Of a DNA stretch of 64,000 nt, positions 11,650 through 25,400 are shown one piece after another. The translations under genes and the position numbers were made by a program. The notes beneath the pieces were generated by a model. That model was not told where the DNA came from, did not search any database, and saw only the letters and a program-made list of their open reading frames with translations. Where the stretch lies: assembly GCA_037957365.1 (NCBI GenBank), contig JARHVA010000250.1, positions 6,375,156 through 6,439,155 on the forward strand, given 5' to 3'. This DNA is from Torreya grandis (taxonomy: Eukaryota > Streptophyta > Pinopsida > Cupressales > Taxaceae). Numbering within the stretch: position 1 is the first letter of the stretch; every line of letters starts with the position of its first letter.

Positions 11650-14600
11650 GAGAACAATCCAAATCTTTGCCATCAAGTGAAATTAAAATGATCAAAATTT
11701 TTGAAGCTTGGCCATCTTGTAATCACATTATCCATGATTTTCTCCTCTACTTGATCTACACCCTAATTAATGAGAAAGTTTACTTGTTTATTGGCTTCAT
11801 GGAAATATTAATGAGTAGACCAGTTCTCTAAATCCCAATAATGACCAAATAGTATCTAAAATGTTGTTAATTTGCAAATAATTGGAATGAAATTTTTTGA
11901 TGGATTTCACTATAAACATGGAGTCACCCTCGATGATTAAATTCCTAATGTCACACAAACAAGCAAGCCCAAGACCCAAAACCATAGCTTGGGCTTTGGC
12001 TTCATTTTTGGTGCCATCCAACAATCTGGTAGATAAATCATGAATTAATGAACCCATGTAATATTTAATATAGTAGCCAGCCACCAATGCACCAGGATTC
12101 CCATGAGCTACCCCATCAAATTTTAATTTGAAAACCCTAGGCATAGGAGGAGTCCAAAAAGCACCCAAATGCCTCAAAGATGTGTGATTAGAAATAGAAT
12201 CTCTATTATAGGGAGGGATCTTGACCAACATATAATTAGGGTGAATAAACATATCTTAGGAAGATAGGTAGGATGCTTGGCTTTCGAGATGAGAAGAAAT
12301 AACTTATTAAATATAAATTTCAATATGTGATAGGAGGAAATATATAGGGGTGGAAATATCATCGAAGATCCAATTATTCCTCTCTTTCCAAATTGACTAG
12401 ATGAGAATAGTAGGGTAGACAACATAAATAGCTCCAAAAAAGTCTCCATTGTGCCCAATGAACCAAGACAAGAAGACATTAGAAAGTACTAGATTTATAG
12501 CCCAACTCTAATTAATTTTCTTACATAACTAATTCTATCATGCTAAAGAAAAAGGACACAATAAGAGAAGATGATATATAGATTCCTCCTAGCCACAATG
12601 ACAACACTTGTAAGGACCAATCCAACCCATCCTCTTCAAGCACTTATGTGTAAGAATTCATATTCTATGAATCTAACCAAGTGAAAGCACAAACCTTTGA
12701 TAGACTTTTTTTTATAGCAAAGAATATTAGTCCTTGCGTAACTCTTAATTTCATAAATTGATAGTTTATACCTCAAATTGACCACATAGTCTTCCAAAAC
12801 CATGCCAATCCAACAAGTCATGTCATCCTTAGAGTTCATAAACACATTTCATATCTTCAAAATGGAAGAGAGCAAAACCTTTTAAACTGCATGGAAGGGA
12901 GCATTATCAAAATATTTACACTTACCAAGGGCCCTCAAACTAAGATTCTCTAAAACTAGATAATCTATAACCTTGGAGCCCCAACCCCTAGTGAGATATA
13001 GATGAACATCATCAAGATCCCTACATTCTCTGAGAGGTTTGTGACCATTCCAAGAGTCCTCTCAAAAATCATCTCTCCTACCATTGTTAACACTCCAAGA
13101 GACATGATTTAATATTAAGGGCTTATACTGAGGCATACAATTCTAAATATGTGAGCAAGATGGGGGTAATTCTAAGGTAATGATTGAAGAGGGGTCTTCA
13201 TAACCTAGATATTCATACAATAAAATTTTGTTATAAAGAGAATTGGGATTAGAGAAACCCCCTAAATGAGTTTGGCACCCAAGGCTAGATTTTAAAAAAT
13301 TAGTTCTTTTAATGCTTACCCAACCCACTTTTTTTGATCTATAAACCTTCTCCCAGCTTACCAGGTGGACTATATTTTTATCCTAAGTACCTTGCCACAA
13401 AAAGGCTCTATAAATCTGATCAATGCTCTTTAAAATATTGGAAGGGGGCCTAAGAACATATAATAAAAATAGGGATAGATAAAAGGATATAATTAATGAC
13501 TGTCAATCTATCCACGAAGGAAAGGCATTTCCCTTTCTAATAATTCAATCTATCTCTAAGAGATCCTAATAAAGAATCCCACAAATTAGATTTTCCCAAG
13601 ACAAAAAAAAGAGGAAAACCTAGGTACTTGGTTGGGTGCTTTTCAATTTTAAAATTGAGAGTATGAGCTAATTGGGGTTGTTGGTAGGAAGACACATTAA
13701 CATAAAAAAGTGGAGATTTATGGTCATTCACCTCTTGACCAGAGGTAATGGCATAGTCATCAATAATTCCTATAAAAGAGTTGATGTCTATGATGGATGC
13801 TTCACCAAAAAATAAAGTGTCATCAATAAACTACTAATGAGTGAGGTTATCAATGCCATCTGTAACACAAATCCATTTTATCAAAACTTACTTTTTGGAT
13901 ACATGAAATGATATACTCAAAGCTTCAGCCATGAGAATGTAAATAAAATGGGATAGTGGATCACCTTGTCTGATACCATGTGTAGCTTCAAAAAAACTAA
14001 TTGTGCCACCATTACAGAGAATGGAAAATTTTGGGGTTGAAATACAACTAAAGCTCCAATTGTACCAACCCTTATCAAAGATAAAACTAGATAGGATTTT
14101 CATGAGGAATCTCCAATTTACCTTGTCAAAAGCTTTGCTGATGTGAAGCTTGATAAGCATGCCTTTCTACCTATTATGGGTGAGATAATGAAGAAGTTCA
14201 TGTACCACAATGATCCCATCCTGAATGTACTAACCAGGAATGAAACCACCTTGCTCAAAATAAATGAGATGAGAGATGAAGGTCTTCAGTCTGAATGTGA
14301 TGGCCTTAGTGATAATTTTGTAAATGGTATTACAAAGGGGAATAAGATGGAAGTCACTAAAGGTAGTTTGATTAGCATCTTTGGGGATCAAAGAAATAAA
14401 ATTTCAATTGATGTTTGCACTAAATTTATTATTTTACTTGGAAAAATCTACCACCTTAGTCACCTAATGACCAATTATAGGCCAAAATTCTTGATAAAAG
14501 GTAATCAAAAAATTAGTAGGCCCAAGATCTCTGTCATGCTTCATAAAAAAAATAACCTTTCTAATTTCATCCACTGAGAAGGGAGCCATGAGAAGATCAT

Positions 14601-15915
14601 TTTACTTCCTAGTAACTAACTTCAAGATAACATAGAGAAAATTATCTTGAGAATGAAGAACAAAAGGATTTTCACAAGTAATAAGATTAAAAAAAAACCT
14701 CACAAAATCCCCCTTAATTTTTGAAAAAAGTTCTAGATCATGTCCCTCACTATTATGAATCTTGGAAATACAAGTATGACTTCGTTTAGCCTGAGTGAAG
14801 TTTTGAAACAATTTCATGTTTAGATCGCCCTATTTAAGCCCACTTTCTCTTGATTTCTACTTGTAATAGATTTCTTCATGCTACTGTAACTCCTCAAGCT
14901 TAGATAAGAGTGAGTGCTCCTTCAAAAAAAGATTAGAATCCATGCTAAAGTTTAAGAAAAACTCATTAAGATCTTGAATTTTTTCTTTCACTCTCTTGTA
15001 TTCTTCAAATTTATTTTTGAAATGAGAAACATTCTAGTGTTTATAGTAGTTCTTGATGAAGGACAACTTTTTAGCAAAAACATGAAGATAATTCCATTTA
15101 TAAAGGGCAATACATTCCACCAATAATTAACTAATTCAAAAATAGTAGGATCTCTAAGCCACATCAATTTAAAATTGAAAGGGGAAAAAGGGGTAACCTA
15201 ATATTCAACAATAACCTATTCTACTAGATCATGATAAGATCTAGATAAAGGAAGAATGCAACTTTCAAAAATCCAATTAGAGCTCAGCCAATCTTGATTG
15301 ATAAGAAAATGATCAAGCCTTTCTACTATGTTGCTAAATCCTTTCCTTCTTTTAGTTCAAGAGAACAAGCCATTTTTTGGGATTACATCAATTAAAACTT
15401 TATCAACAACAAAGGAAGAAAAATATAGTTGGGACCATAGCGGTCTCCTCAAACCACCTTGCTTATCAGTCAAACTTAGAATTGCATTGAAATTGCCTCC
15501 CATTACAAATTTTGAGTTGGGATTTGAATCCAAAATGTAACTTAAATCCTCCCAACATTTTATTTTTGCCTCCACCTTGTTAGGTCCATAAACATTGAAA
15601 AAATTAAAATAAATATTATAGGAAAGGTTCTTAATTAATCTCCATTGCCAATTGACTCCTTAATCACAGGGGGTTACTTAAACTATGTATGTATTATAAA
15701 GCATATCTAGACCATTTGATGCACCAAAAACATCAAAAAACCAACCTTTCCACTCTTTCCATTCTTGTAAGCAAATATAATATGCCACCTTAGAAGATAA
15801 TTTAGTTTCCTATAGAAAGATAACATCATGCTACAAAGATAGGAGTTGATGCTTGATCAAGCATCTTTTGTTAGGGTCATGAAATACCCTAACATTTTAT
15901 GTTATGAGTTTCATG
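11650..15915 (-). pseudogene. LINE ORF2 remnant (EN, RT, zf-RVT, RNase H)
   Basis: ORF2 of L1-type elements nicks the target and reverse transcribes the element RNA. The endonuclease starts near 15915 with LITQNVRVF; FVMGGNFNAILSLTDKQGG lies near 15500, with FS and RRKGFSNIVERLDHFL following. The RT shows KLHISKAFDKVNW at 14150-14115, where the expected motif A Asp before ISKAFD is His, then GIRQGDPLS near 13960. FIDD near 13825 stands in the place of the usual FADD. KHPTKYLGFPL follows near 13630. The zf-RVT-like part holds an HKCLKRMGWIGPYKCCHCG-like stretch at about 12650-12590. The C-terminal RNase H (LKFDGVAHGNPGALVAGYYI, KNEAKAQAMVLGL, IEGDSMFIV) runs from about 12140 to 11690. Frameshifts separate most blocks. 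Confidence 0.8.
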
Positions 15916-16299
15916 TATCTTGTGAGGGGATTTCCACCCCTCACATTTCAAAAGCAAAAAATGTGGTAATTGGATGTTGATATTCCAACATACCCTATTT
16001 TGATAATTTTTCCAACTTTGACTTACGACCTCTTCTACATTTTTTCCAAAATTAGGCTTTTTAAGGAAATGTTGACTATGATATTGTAAGGATATCCTTG
16101 GATCCAATATCAATGTTATAATCACTCTCAAAGTAATTGATGAGGTCTTCATCATAAATTTTAGGAATAATGGACTCTTGGTCTAGAGCTTCAAACCTTT
16201 CATCCCCTGTTTCCTCCAAAATGTTTTAAAAGTTAGTCAAAATCTCTATGATCTTAACATTAGTATAAATGATCTTTTTCATAATATGTATTTTATCCT

Positions 16300-17560
16300 C
16301 AATAGCCTTAGTATCTATGATCTTTTCCCTACTATGAAAACCTACCTCAATAACCTATGCTAAAGAAGAATTAGCTGAAGAAAGAGTGTTCAACAAAATT
16401 TCAGATTGGTTTACTAATTTTTCATTAGATTCTACCAAATTTTGGAGAGAATAAGGCTTCAAATAAATGATGTAAGGCTAGTCAAGAATCAAATGATTAG
16501 TTACAGGTGGAAAGGTAGGGTTGTTTCTAAACCAAAAACCATCATTCCTTTTGAGAAAATGCTCAAAAGGAGGACATTTCTTGGATATCCAAACAAATTT
16601 GGGAATGAAAGCTTTCCTCAAGCCAAGATGAGGTTTCAAAAGAGGGTAATCCTTCTTAATGTGTCCTGTCATATGGTAGCCATAACACCCAAATGGGATC
16701 CTCTCTAAATCAATAAACTGGATACATTACCTAACATAAGATTTAATGATGATTACTTCAGGGATAACCAATTCCAAATAAATTTTCACACAAATTTTGG
16801 CAAAAGTAGCCAGTGTTAATTCCTATGAAGTAGGGTCCACAAAGATGAACTCCCTATTAGGTTACCAAAAGCATGAAGACAAGCATCCCCATAGCACTCT
16901 AGAGGGAGAGCATATAACATGATCAATATTGGTGTTTTGCATGATATTTTTAGAAGGGGATTAAAATGTGGATGCCAAGCCTAAATATCCACACCAAACC
17001 CATTCATCGACCAATCATCACTCTGTAAAATAATGCTTCTAAAAATTCCATTAGGGCATATAGAAAGGAAATAACCATTTGGTAAAAATTTTAGTTTAAG
17101 ATTCCTACCCCAAGATTTTGAAACCCAATGTTGAACTTCTAAGTAGGAAGGCCATTTTCCTACAACACAATCCCTATTAATAATGCCATAATCATTGAGG
17201 GATGTGATAGTCTCTTGAACCAAATCATCCTCCACCAATAGTTATCTATTAGGACCAATCAACATCGTAGAGCAAAGGTTTGAGTCTGACTAATTAGATA
17301 AAACTTCCACCTCAGCCAGAGCCTCATCCGGGGGAAGACCCAATGGAGTATCCTATTGAGAAGCATCTGAATGATTGGGGGATGAGTAGTTTTCAAAAGA
17401 AGAATTCTCAATTGAAAAATCCTTAGGATTAGGGATCCAATCATCCTCCTTATTTCCACCAAGCATCCAATCTAAATCCTCCTGCATTTCCTATTGAAGC
17501 TCATAATACTTCTTACTCCTATTCTTCCCATGCTTTCCTCATTTCCCCTTTATTATCTGC
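16300..17560 (-). pseudogene. LINE ORF1 remnant (DUF4283-like, zinc knuckle)
   Basis: ORF1 proteins of plant L1-like elements bind the element RNA and usually combine a DUF4283-type domain with a CCHC knuckle. Here an acidic N-terminal segment (about 17545-17260) precedes a DUF4283-like part (about 17240-16850) containing LKLKFLPNGYFL, SDDWSMNGFGVDI and, after a stop, an AWHPHFNPL block. Near 16680-16630 lies the knuckle remnant CYGYHMTGHIKKDY, where two of the expected Cys positions read Tyr. Several in-frame stops interrupt it. It precedes the endonuclease of ORF2 on the same strand. Confidence 0.65.
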
Positions 17561-17689
17561 TATGTTTTTCCCACCAGTATTTTTCCTTCTAAGACTTAAT
17601 ATTAGTAGAGTTTAATTAAGTAAACAATTAACTAATAATATTCACTAATAATAAATTATGGAGTCCCTTGAATCCCCTCAGCTATATTT

Positions 17690-17760
17690 TAATATTTAAG
17701 TGGATACATTCATATTGGAATAGCCTAGGTTCAAAACCCACTAGCAATCAGGTGACCTAT
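17690..17760 (+). mobile_element. Possible decayed tRNA-derived SINE head
   Basis: GGTTCAAAACC at 17728-17738 resembles the RNA polymerase III B box (GGTTCGANNCC). TTTAAGTGG, about 30 bases upstream, resembles a worn A box. The spacing suits a tRNA-derived SINE. No clear poly(A) tail or flanking duplication was identified, so this is only a candidate. Confidence 0.3.
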
Positions 17761-18156
17761 AGTTGGGGACATCTAAATTCTATTTGATGATGTGATGTGA
17801 TAGTATGATAGCTTACTAGCATATTGTATGATTGGAAATTTGGGCACTAAGACCCACCTAATTATATATGAGATGTGCATAGTCCCATTCAATCCCTTAT
17901 TTAATTATTAAATAAATATATGGATGAGTTTGTATATAAACAATGCTTATCCATAAATTATAATAGGTAATACAAGTGCATCTTAAACCATACAAAAGTA
18001 TACAAATTTGTTAAATATAATGACATTTGTAAACATCTAAAATTAAAATTAGGACCCTTATTGGTATGTTAATTAAAAAAAAAAAAATCCAAAAATAAAA
18101 AAATAAAAGATAAAAGGGAGCGGTGCACCTTAACTAAAAGGTTCTTTAAAAATACC

Positions 18157-18235
18157 TAGGAGTGTACATATATTCTAGATACACTAGGAGTGTATAGATG
18201 CTATAGACACATAATAGGAGTGTACAAACACTCTA
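18157..18235 (+). repeat. Three-copy ~29-bp minisatellite
   Basis: TAGGAGTGTA recurs at 18157, 18185 and 18215, each time followed by AT-rich bases and a CAC or CACT segment. Confidence 0.6.
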
Positions 18236-20499
18236 AAATAGATATTTTGAACCACTTAGAAATATAATGAGAAAAGGAGATGGGGAGAGAGAAGAGGAGA
18301 CACAATAAAAACTCACAAAACTGCCAATAAATTTTTTGATTAATAATTGACAAGTACAAAACACACAATTTAGTAACTAATAAATATTTAAGGGCCACTT
18401 TTAGGTGTGTATAATATTATTTTAGAATATAAAACATCTTTTTTCTCTTGAGGAAAATTTACCTAATATACATGGATTAACTTCTTATGATTGGCAATGT
18501 ACCTAATAACATATAAGTACTTTTTTGCTCCCTTTTGGGTATATGTGGTACTATATATGAATGATAAAGGGTTGTGATGGTTTAAATTTATTTTTTGGTG
18601 GAGAAATAAGGTCGTAATCAATATCAATGTCTTTCATATGCTTTGTACTTTTGAGGTTACATGATTTGAAAACTCATCTAATCATTTTTCAAGCATTGAG
18701 ATACAGAATCGAATCTCTCCAATTTGATAATGCCATATTGGAAAAAGTAATAAAAATGATGGTAAAATAAACTAAAACATGAAAAAATAATAGCATGCTG
18801 GGGATTTACATTTTTGAAATCATAGTTTATTAGAATTTGGGTTTGCTAGAATGTATTACCCAAATTAACACATGAAATTGCTACATTATTGTATATTACA
18901 AAAAAAAGGCAAAAATGTATTATAAATAATATTTTATTTAAAATAAACTAAAACAAAACAAAAAAAATGTCAATCATTCCTCTTCTTCTACAATCCCCTT
19001 CTGAAGTTTTGATCATACTAATCAATATTCATATTTGTTGATATGTTCTTATTGTTTTTCCTTTTCCCTTTTATTTTTCATCCTACACATTTTTTTAACC
19101 TCTCATTTTATATAAAAGAATCAATCAAATGCTTATGAATTTGAGGGAATATAACAAAACTCTTGAAAAATCAGAAAATAATATTAGTTTCAATCTTTAA
19201 AAATGTAGTTTTAATTCTCCTATTGTTTTCCAACCTCAACTTGTCAAAATGAGTCATTCTTTCCCCTAATTTTAATATGAGGTTCCCTTTCTTATGACAC
19301 TATGTTTTTTGATGCAACCTCTTACAAAATTTAATTATCACAAATATTCAAGTGAATTTCAATTTTATAACCTTTTAAGAATTTTAAAAATAAAAAGTTA
19401 AAAATATATTAAATCAATAAAAAACATATAGATAAATATCACAAATTTTTTTAAATTAAATTAGTTTACATCAACATAATTATAAGAACACCTTTAAAAT
19501 TTAGTTACAATGATGAGAACATATATAAAATATAAAAATATAATCACCATAATATGGATGCATATATGCTATATAATTATAATCACCATAATTATAATTA
19601 TAATTATAATTATATTAATTTATATTATTTCAAATGCCTATATAAATAAGTTTAAGCTATCTTAGACACTTCTAAAAAATCAACATTGACATAAAAGTAA
19701 TAATTAATTTTTATTTATATAATTTATAACGAGTGATACAACCTAAAAGTTTAAATTGAATGATGACAATGATAAATTTTAAGTTTTTTTACCAAATAAT
19801 TTATAAAGGTATTTGACACATAATCAATCAAAGATAAATAAATCTCAAAATATGTTATTATAAAAATATAATATGTAATACCAAAATACATAAGGATTAA
19901 AAAAAACATTCACTTCATTTCAATGTGCCTATTTCATTGATGTAACAAATGTTCAATTCAAATACACATAAAAAGAATTATCTTATACACATTTGTCTAA
20001 ATTTTAGGGAATAATAAATAAAAATTTCATTTAAAAATATTGATTATTATTTTTTAAACAATATCAATTTAGTTATTTTAAAATTAAATTATATATGTCA
20101 AATAAATCCCGAGGAAATTTATGTATTGGCTCATTTTATGTTTTTTTGAGCTCTACTCACTTTATATAAATTTGTTTACATTAAAAAAACCATATGAAAA
20201 ATAACAATAAATAAATTATATTTTTTTAGAAAAATTAAAAAGAGAATCTACACTCAAAATTTTATATGTGTAGGTTTTTTGAAATTAAAAATACTGAGGT
20301 CATTATGAGTTAAAAACAATGAAAAGTGATGTATGTGGTGAAGTTTCTAACTTTGGAGTTGTTGAAATAGAGAAAGTCCACATATATTGTTATTAATTTT
20401 GGGTAAAGTATTCCTATTTGGGGTAACAAAGCATAATAAACACTATAATTGAATAATTAATGTCTACATACATTGGAAAATATTATACATCAATGTTAT

Positions 20500-21140
20500 A
20501 CTTTTAGATAGATATATAATTATGCCAATGGATACTAGATTGATTTCAATACTCATTTGTTGAATGTGATTGACTTATACATAGGCAAGTGTGAAATGTA
20601 GTGAGGTATTTCAATTTTGTATGTGTGAGCCTTTATATTAGTGTCCAATGATCCTTACAATCAAATGATTTACTAGATTATCGTAATTATGCTTAGATAG
20701 ACACTAATTTATCCTGATGGATGTTAATTGATTCCAATACTCACTTGTTGAATGTGATTGATTTTTGCATAGGGAAAAAGGATATGTGGTGAGGTATATA
20801 AGTTTTGTATCATATAAATTTGAGCGTAACTAAAAATTAATGTCCAAATATCCTTGTAGTCATATGAGTTACTATATTCTTATAGGCATGTTTAGATAAA
20901 GATGAAGTTGTGTTGATGGATACTAGATCCCTTTTGGTACTCACTTATTTAATGTGATTAAATTATACATATAGAAGCATAAAATAATGCGTGTTTCATA
21001 ATTTTTGTATCATATCCACTTGAGTGCATCCATAAATTAGTGTCTAAAGATCCTTTGAGTCACATTCAGATAAACATGAAGTTATGTCGATGGATATAAA
21101 ATATATTTTAGTGTTCACTTATAGAATGAGATTGTGATTT
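20500..21140 (+). repeat. ~190-bp satellite, first block (~3.3 units)
   Basis: The landmark GATGGATACTAGAT and its variants recur at about 20527, 20717, 20917 and 21091. Each is followed by 'tactcactTgttgaatgTgatt', then a TTTTGTATCATAT block, 'attagtgtccaaa', 'atcctt' and 'catgtttagata' in constant order. Units differ by many substitutions and small indels. The same unit reappears at 22256-22430 and 27444-27880. No coding potential was seen. Confidence 0.8.
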
Positions 21141-21347
21141 GGATTCTAGAAGGTTTGGGTAATAACCTCTAAATGATGACTTAGATTTGCTACATGCATA
21201 TGTGGAAAACATATGAACAAAACTATGAATAAATAAAATAATATAATTGAAATAATTTTTTTAATTATTTTGTGTATTCTATATATGACATACTCTTCAA
21301 AAAGGTGTATTGATGTATATCTTCTACTATCTACATGTATAAAAATG

Positions 21348-21877
<530 letters not shown>

Positions 21878-22255
21878 GGAAAAAATAACCATTATATAAG
21901 TCAAAATGGTTGATATTCCATGTGTGACTTTGAATTCTATTGATTGAGTAAATCTATGTCAAAATTATAACAATATGAGTTAAACTTAGAGGTGTTGCAT
22001 GTACCTATCTCAGACCATGAAGAATTAAATACTAGAAATCAATAAGTTTATACACATGCATAGATGGTGCCATGATTTATTTTCCAAAATTTAACTATTT
22101 CAATATATTAGTGTGTGTGACATTTGGTAGAGATATATTGGTGATATTAGAGGCATCATAAACATTTGGATGTGGCTTTGGAGTAATACAAATTGTTAAA
22201 TAGGAACCATCATTACTAAAATTTATGAACATATACCTAGTGGTATAATTATAAC
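21878..22255. other. Spacer between microsatellite and satellite
   Basis: AT-rich sequence of about 380 bp with no ORF or repeat that I recognise. It separates the first and second satellite blocks. Confidence 0.4.
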
Positions 22256-22430
22256 TTCTTTTACAAGATCACTTATGTTAGATTGAATTTTGCATAATTG
22301 TGGAATATGGGGTGGTCCATAAATTTTATCTTATATCCACATGAGTGTAATTAAAAATTAGTGTCCAAATATCCTTTTAGTCATATGATTTACTAAAATA
22401 TTAAAATCATGTTTAGAGACACATGAAGTT
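22256..22430 (+). repeat. ~190-bp satellite, second block (partial unit)
   Basis: The unit's order is kept: AGATCACTTAT, GATTGAATTTTGCATA, an ATATCCACATGAGTG segment, ATTAGTGTCCAAATATCC, TCATATGATTTACTA and CATGTTTAGA. It stops abruptly after ACATGAAGTT at 22430, where the 5-kb insertion begins. It resumes at 27444. Confidence 0.8.
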
Positions 22431-25400
22431 TGCTCCAACCTAGTTTGGAAACATTTAAAAACTATGGATTATTGATATTGACATTTACATGACATTTTAT
22501 ATGTTTTTTGATTATATGATTATCATATCATGGATATGATTCAGATGCTCTAATTTTTTAGTTGAGTAAGTCATTATTATGAGAATGAATATGTTTCTTA
22601 TGTTTATCTCAGATTGATTATTTAATTATGCTCATTATATGTTATAATTGGTTTAAATACTACCACTATCTTCTTTTTATGACTGTAAGAATTAGCAAAA
22701 ACTAGGTTTGATTGATGGAATTTGGATGACATGGTTGTACATGTGTCAAGTTAGTTACATTTTAATAATAATAATAATTGTGATACACAAGTCTATAATA
22801 ATAACCACTATTTGTTTAGTTGGTCTATTGGTTTTTAATTATTAACTGCACTTTATTTGTTTGGTCCTTGCATTGACTGTAGATATCAAATTTTGTTTTA
22901 GTCTTATTTGATTCATTATTATGATTTAATTATCTATTAAATCTTATTGATTTTATAATTTAAATTCATCTTGGTCAATCATAGTTGGTTGCCATTATTT
23001 TTGGAACTAGTTTTAACTAGACTCATAAGGTGTAAATGATTTTGATCATACCTGTACTTGCATAGGTGTTGCTTCATGCTATACATAGGCATGATAGAAA
23101 TTTTATTTTCTTCTATAGTGGTGTCATTTTCATTGTATTTCTTTATTCATAACTATCACCTTTCATTAGGTTTTGGATTTAGTTTGTTTGAATTTATTAC
23201 TTGTTGTCTTGTGGTGATAATATGACTAGTCTTGGTTAGATGGACCTTATTCCATTGAATAACATTATTTGATTATCATTTGAGAAGTAAAAATGATGTA
23301 TTTTTTGACCCATGGCCATTTCATGCATCAAAATGATGCATTCATGGTTAAATTAGGGTTTGGGTTGATGGATTTGTTTCAAAGTTGGTTTTAGTTGATT
23401 ATTTTATTGTTTGGTTGTGAGTGAGAGATATGTGAGGTCGATAGGAACCCTAAATACCACTAAAAATATTATGGAAACTTATTCACCACTAGTATTCACT
23501 AAAGCTTTGATGGCTTATCTAGACTATTGAGGTGGATATTGATAATGAGAAGATTGTAGTTCTACTAGAAGAAATGGGGAATGCGGGGGAAAAAGGAGTT
23601 ATTACCTATTTTTATGCACCATGACCCAATACATTATAATTAATTTGAAATATTTGAATGTGTATTAATATTTTTTTCCATAAGATATAGAGGCACACAT
23701 ATAGTGTGAGAGATCATTAAAAAAGAGAAATAAATCTCTCGTGTGGAAAAATGAGGAATAACTAGATGTGATACTTCAAGAAAGTAAGTTGTGTATTTAT
23801 TTTTTTGTGTTATTTATTTTAAAAAAGTGAATTTTAAGAAATATGAATGCTTTAATAATTTGAAGTTATATTCCTAATATGATTTACATATAAATTTCTA
23901 GCAATGTAGTTTACTTCATTATACTAGGCTGTGTTGAAAATGTTGTTTGATATTTTAATTTTTTTGGTTTTTAGATTATGTTTCAAACTAAGGTTGTTGA
24001 GTGAAACTAAGTATTATTGGCATATATGTTCATGTATGGTTGTGATAAATTGCATCCATGGCATAAAAACTTAGGATTTATGTGTAAATTATTGGTGTTT
24101 ATGGTTTATATTTCTAGGTTTGTCATGTGGTTATGGAAACTTGAAACTCATTGCCACCACCATGAAATATTGGCTCCACCATAAAGTTGATGGATGGGGT
24201 GGATAGGGCCACCAATGGGGGTCTCAAAGGGTTGGATGGGTGGTATTTTTCCACTATTCATGTTATTTCCTTTACATGTACATAGACTTCATGATGTTTT
24301 TCAGCTATGAAGTAATGTGGAATGACTCATTGGAGTCAATCTCATTGATATCATGCCTATTTGTGCTATGTTACTTGCATTTCCTCTCTACATTCATTTT
24401 GTTTATATTATATATTTAATTTATTTGATATTTATTTTTAAAATTGTTATATGTTATGAGTTAATATCTTGAAATCCAGACTTGACTGCGTAGGTCTTTA
24501 AATGATAATCATATAAGGATTTAAAGGGAATGCATAAAATAAATGGGTCAAGTATTCATTTTTGTAATGATTAAACATTATTTATCATGTAAGAATTTGT
24601 ATATAAGGGTAATGTATTGTTTATTGTATTAGTTAAATATTGATAAGATCCATCAAGCTAGTTTCTTTAATATGTTTTTATAAAGCATTATATTGATATT
24701 TGAATAGGCATTAATGAATAATTCAATTATGTCATTTAGTTATTTTGGACTCACTATATAGTTGGAAAGGTATGTTCATGGGTTGAACTTTGACTTTATG
24801 TAAGTTGATTACTTGGGCAAGATGTAAAGATAATGTAACCTGAGATAGGGCATTCGATCCATTTGCATTCAATTTGTTGCATGAATAATGTATTAGGGAA
24901 TGTCATTGATCTTTATTTATATTGAACCCTTTTGGTATTGTGGTGACTATAGACTCTCCCTATTTTATTTTGGATTATGTTCATTTTATTAAAATTGTTT
25001 GACAAAAATATTGGCTATATGTTGTGATTATTTTGAATCAAGATTGGGTATGTGGAAGTTCTATTATCTGAGTCAAATCATTTTCGTTTGGGATTAATCA
25101 CTATAGAATGTATAAAGATGATTGTATTGTGTTGGAATTTTTTGGTCTTTGTGATTGATTTCAAACTCATTGTGCTAGATTATAAGCCATGAATGTTCAT
25201 CCCGTGTCTTTACTTGTCATTGAATATTGTGATAAATCATTCATAAAGGTTACAAAAAATATAGTATCATGGATCATAATAATTGGTATTGATTATTCAT
25301 TATAATCTTGTTTGACATCATGATTATTGAATCCTTGTTGATTATGAATATGATTTTTTAAGACTTTGAATATGTAATTATGATAACTTGGAATAATTTG

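Larger units (their letters stand above)
11650..17570 (-). mobile_element. Decayed L1-type LINE retrotransposon
   Basis: Read on the minus strand, the order is ORF1 (about 17560 to 16300), endonuclease (about 15915 to 15100), reverse transcriptase (about 14300 to 13400), zf-RVT-like segment (about 12700 to 12500) and RNase H (about 12150 to 11690). This is the layout of plant L1-like LINEs. Every domain carries stops and frameshifts, so the copy is dead. A length of about 5.9 kb is near full length for the group. I could not find a poly(A) tail or a target-site duplication, so both ends are approximate. Confidence 0.8.
17571..20499. other. AT-rich intergenic sequence without genes
   Basis: Very AT-rich, with A and T runs (for example 18068-18082) and short TTATAA-type repeats near 19585-19615. 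It has no ORF of interest on either strand. It contains the SINE-like segment and the minisatellite listed separately. Confidence 0.5.

Noticed and set aside
14143..14577. Plus-strand 144-codon ORF
   Set aside because: It lies antisense to the LINE RT region, whose minus-strand text carries clear RT motifs.
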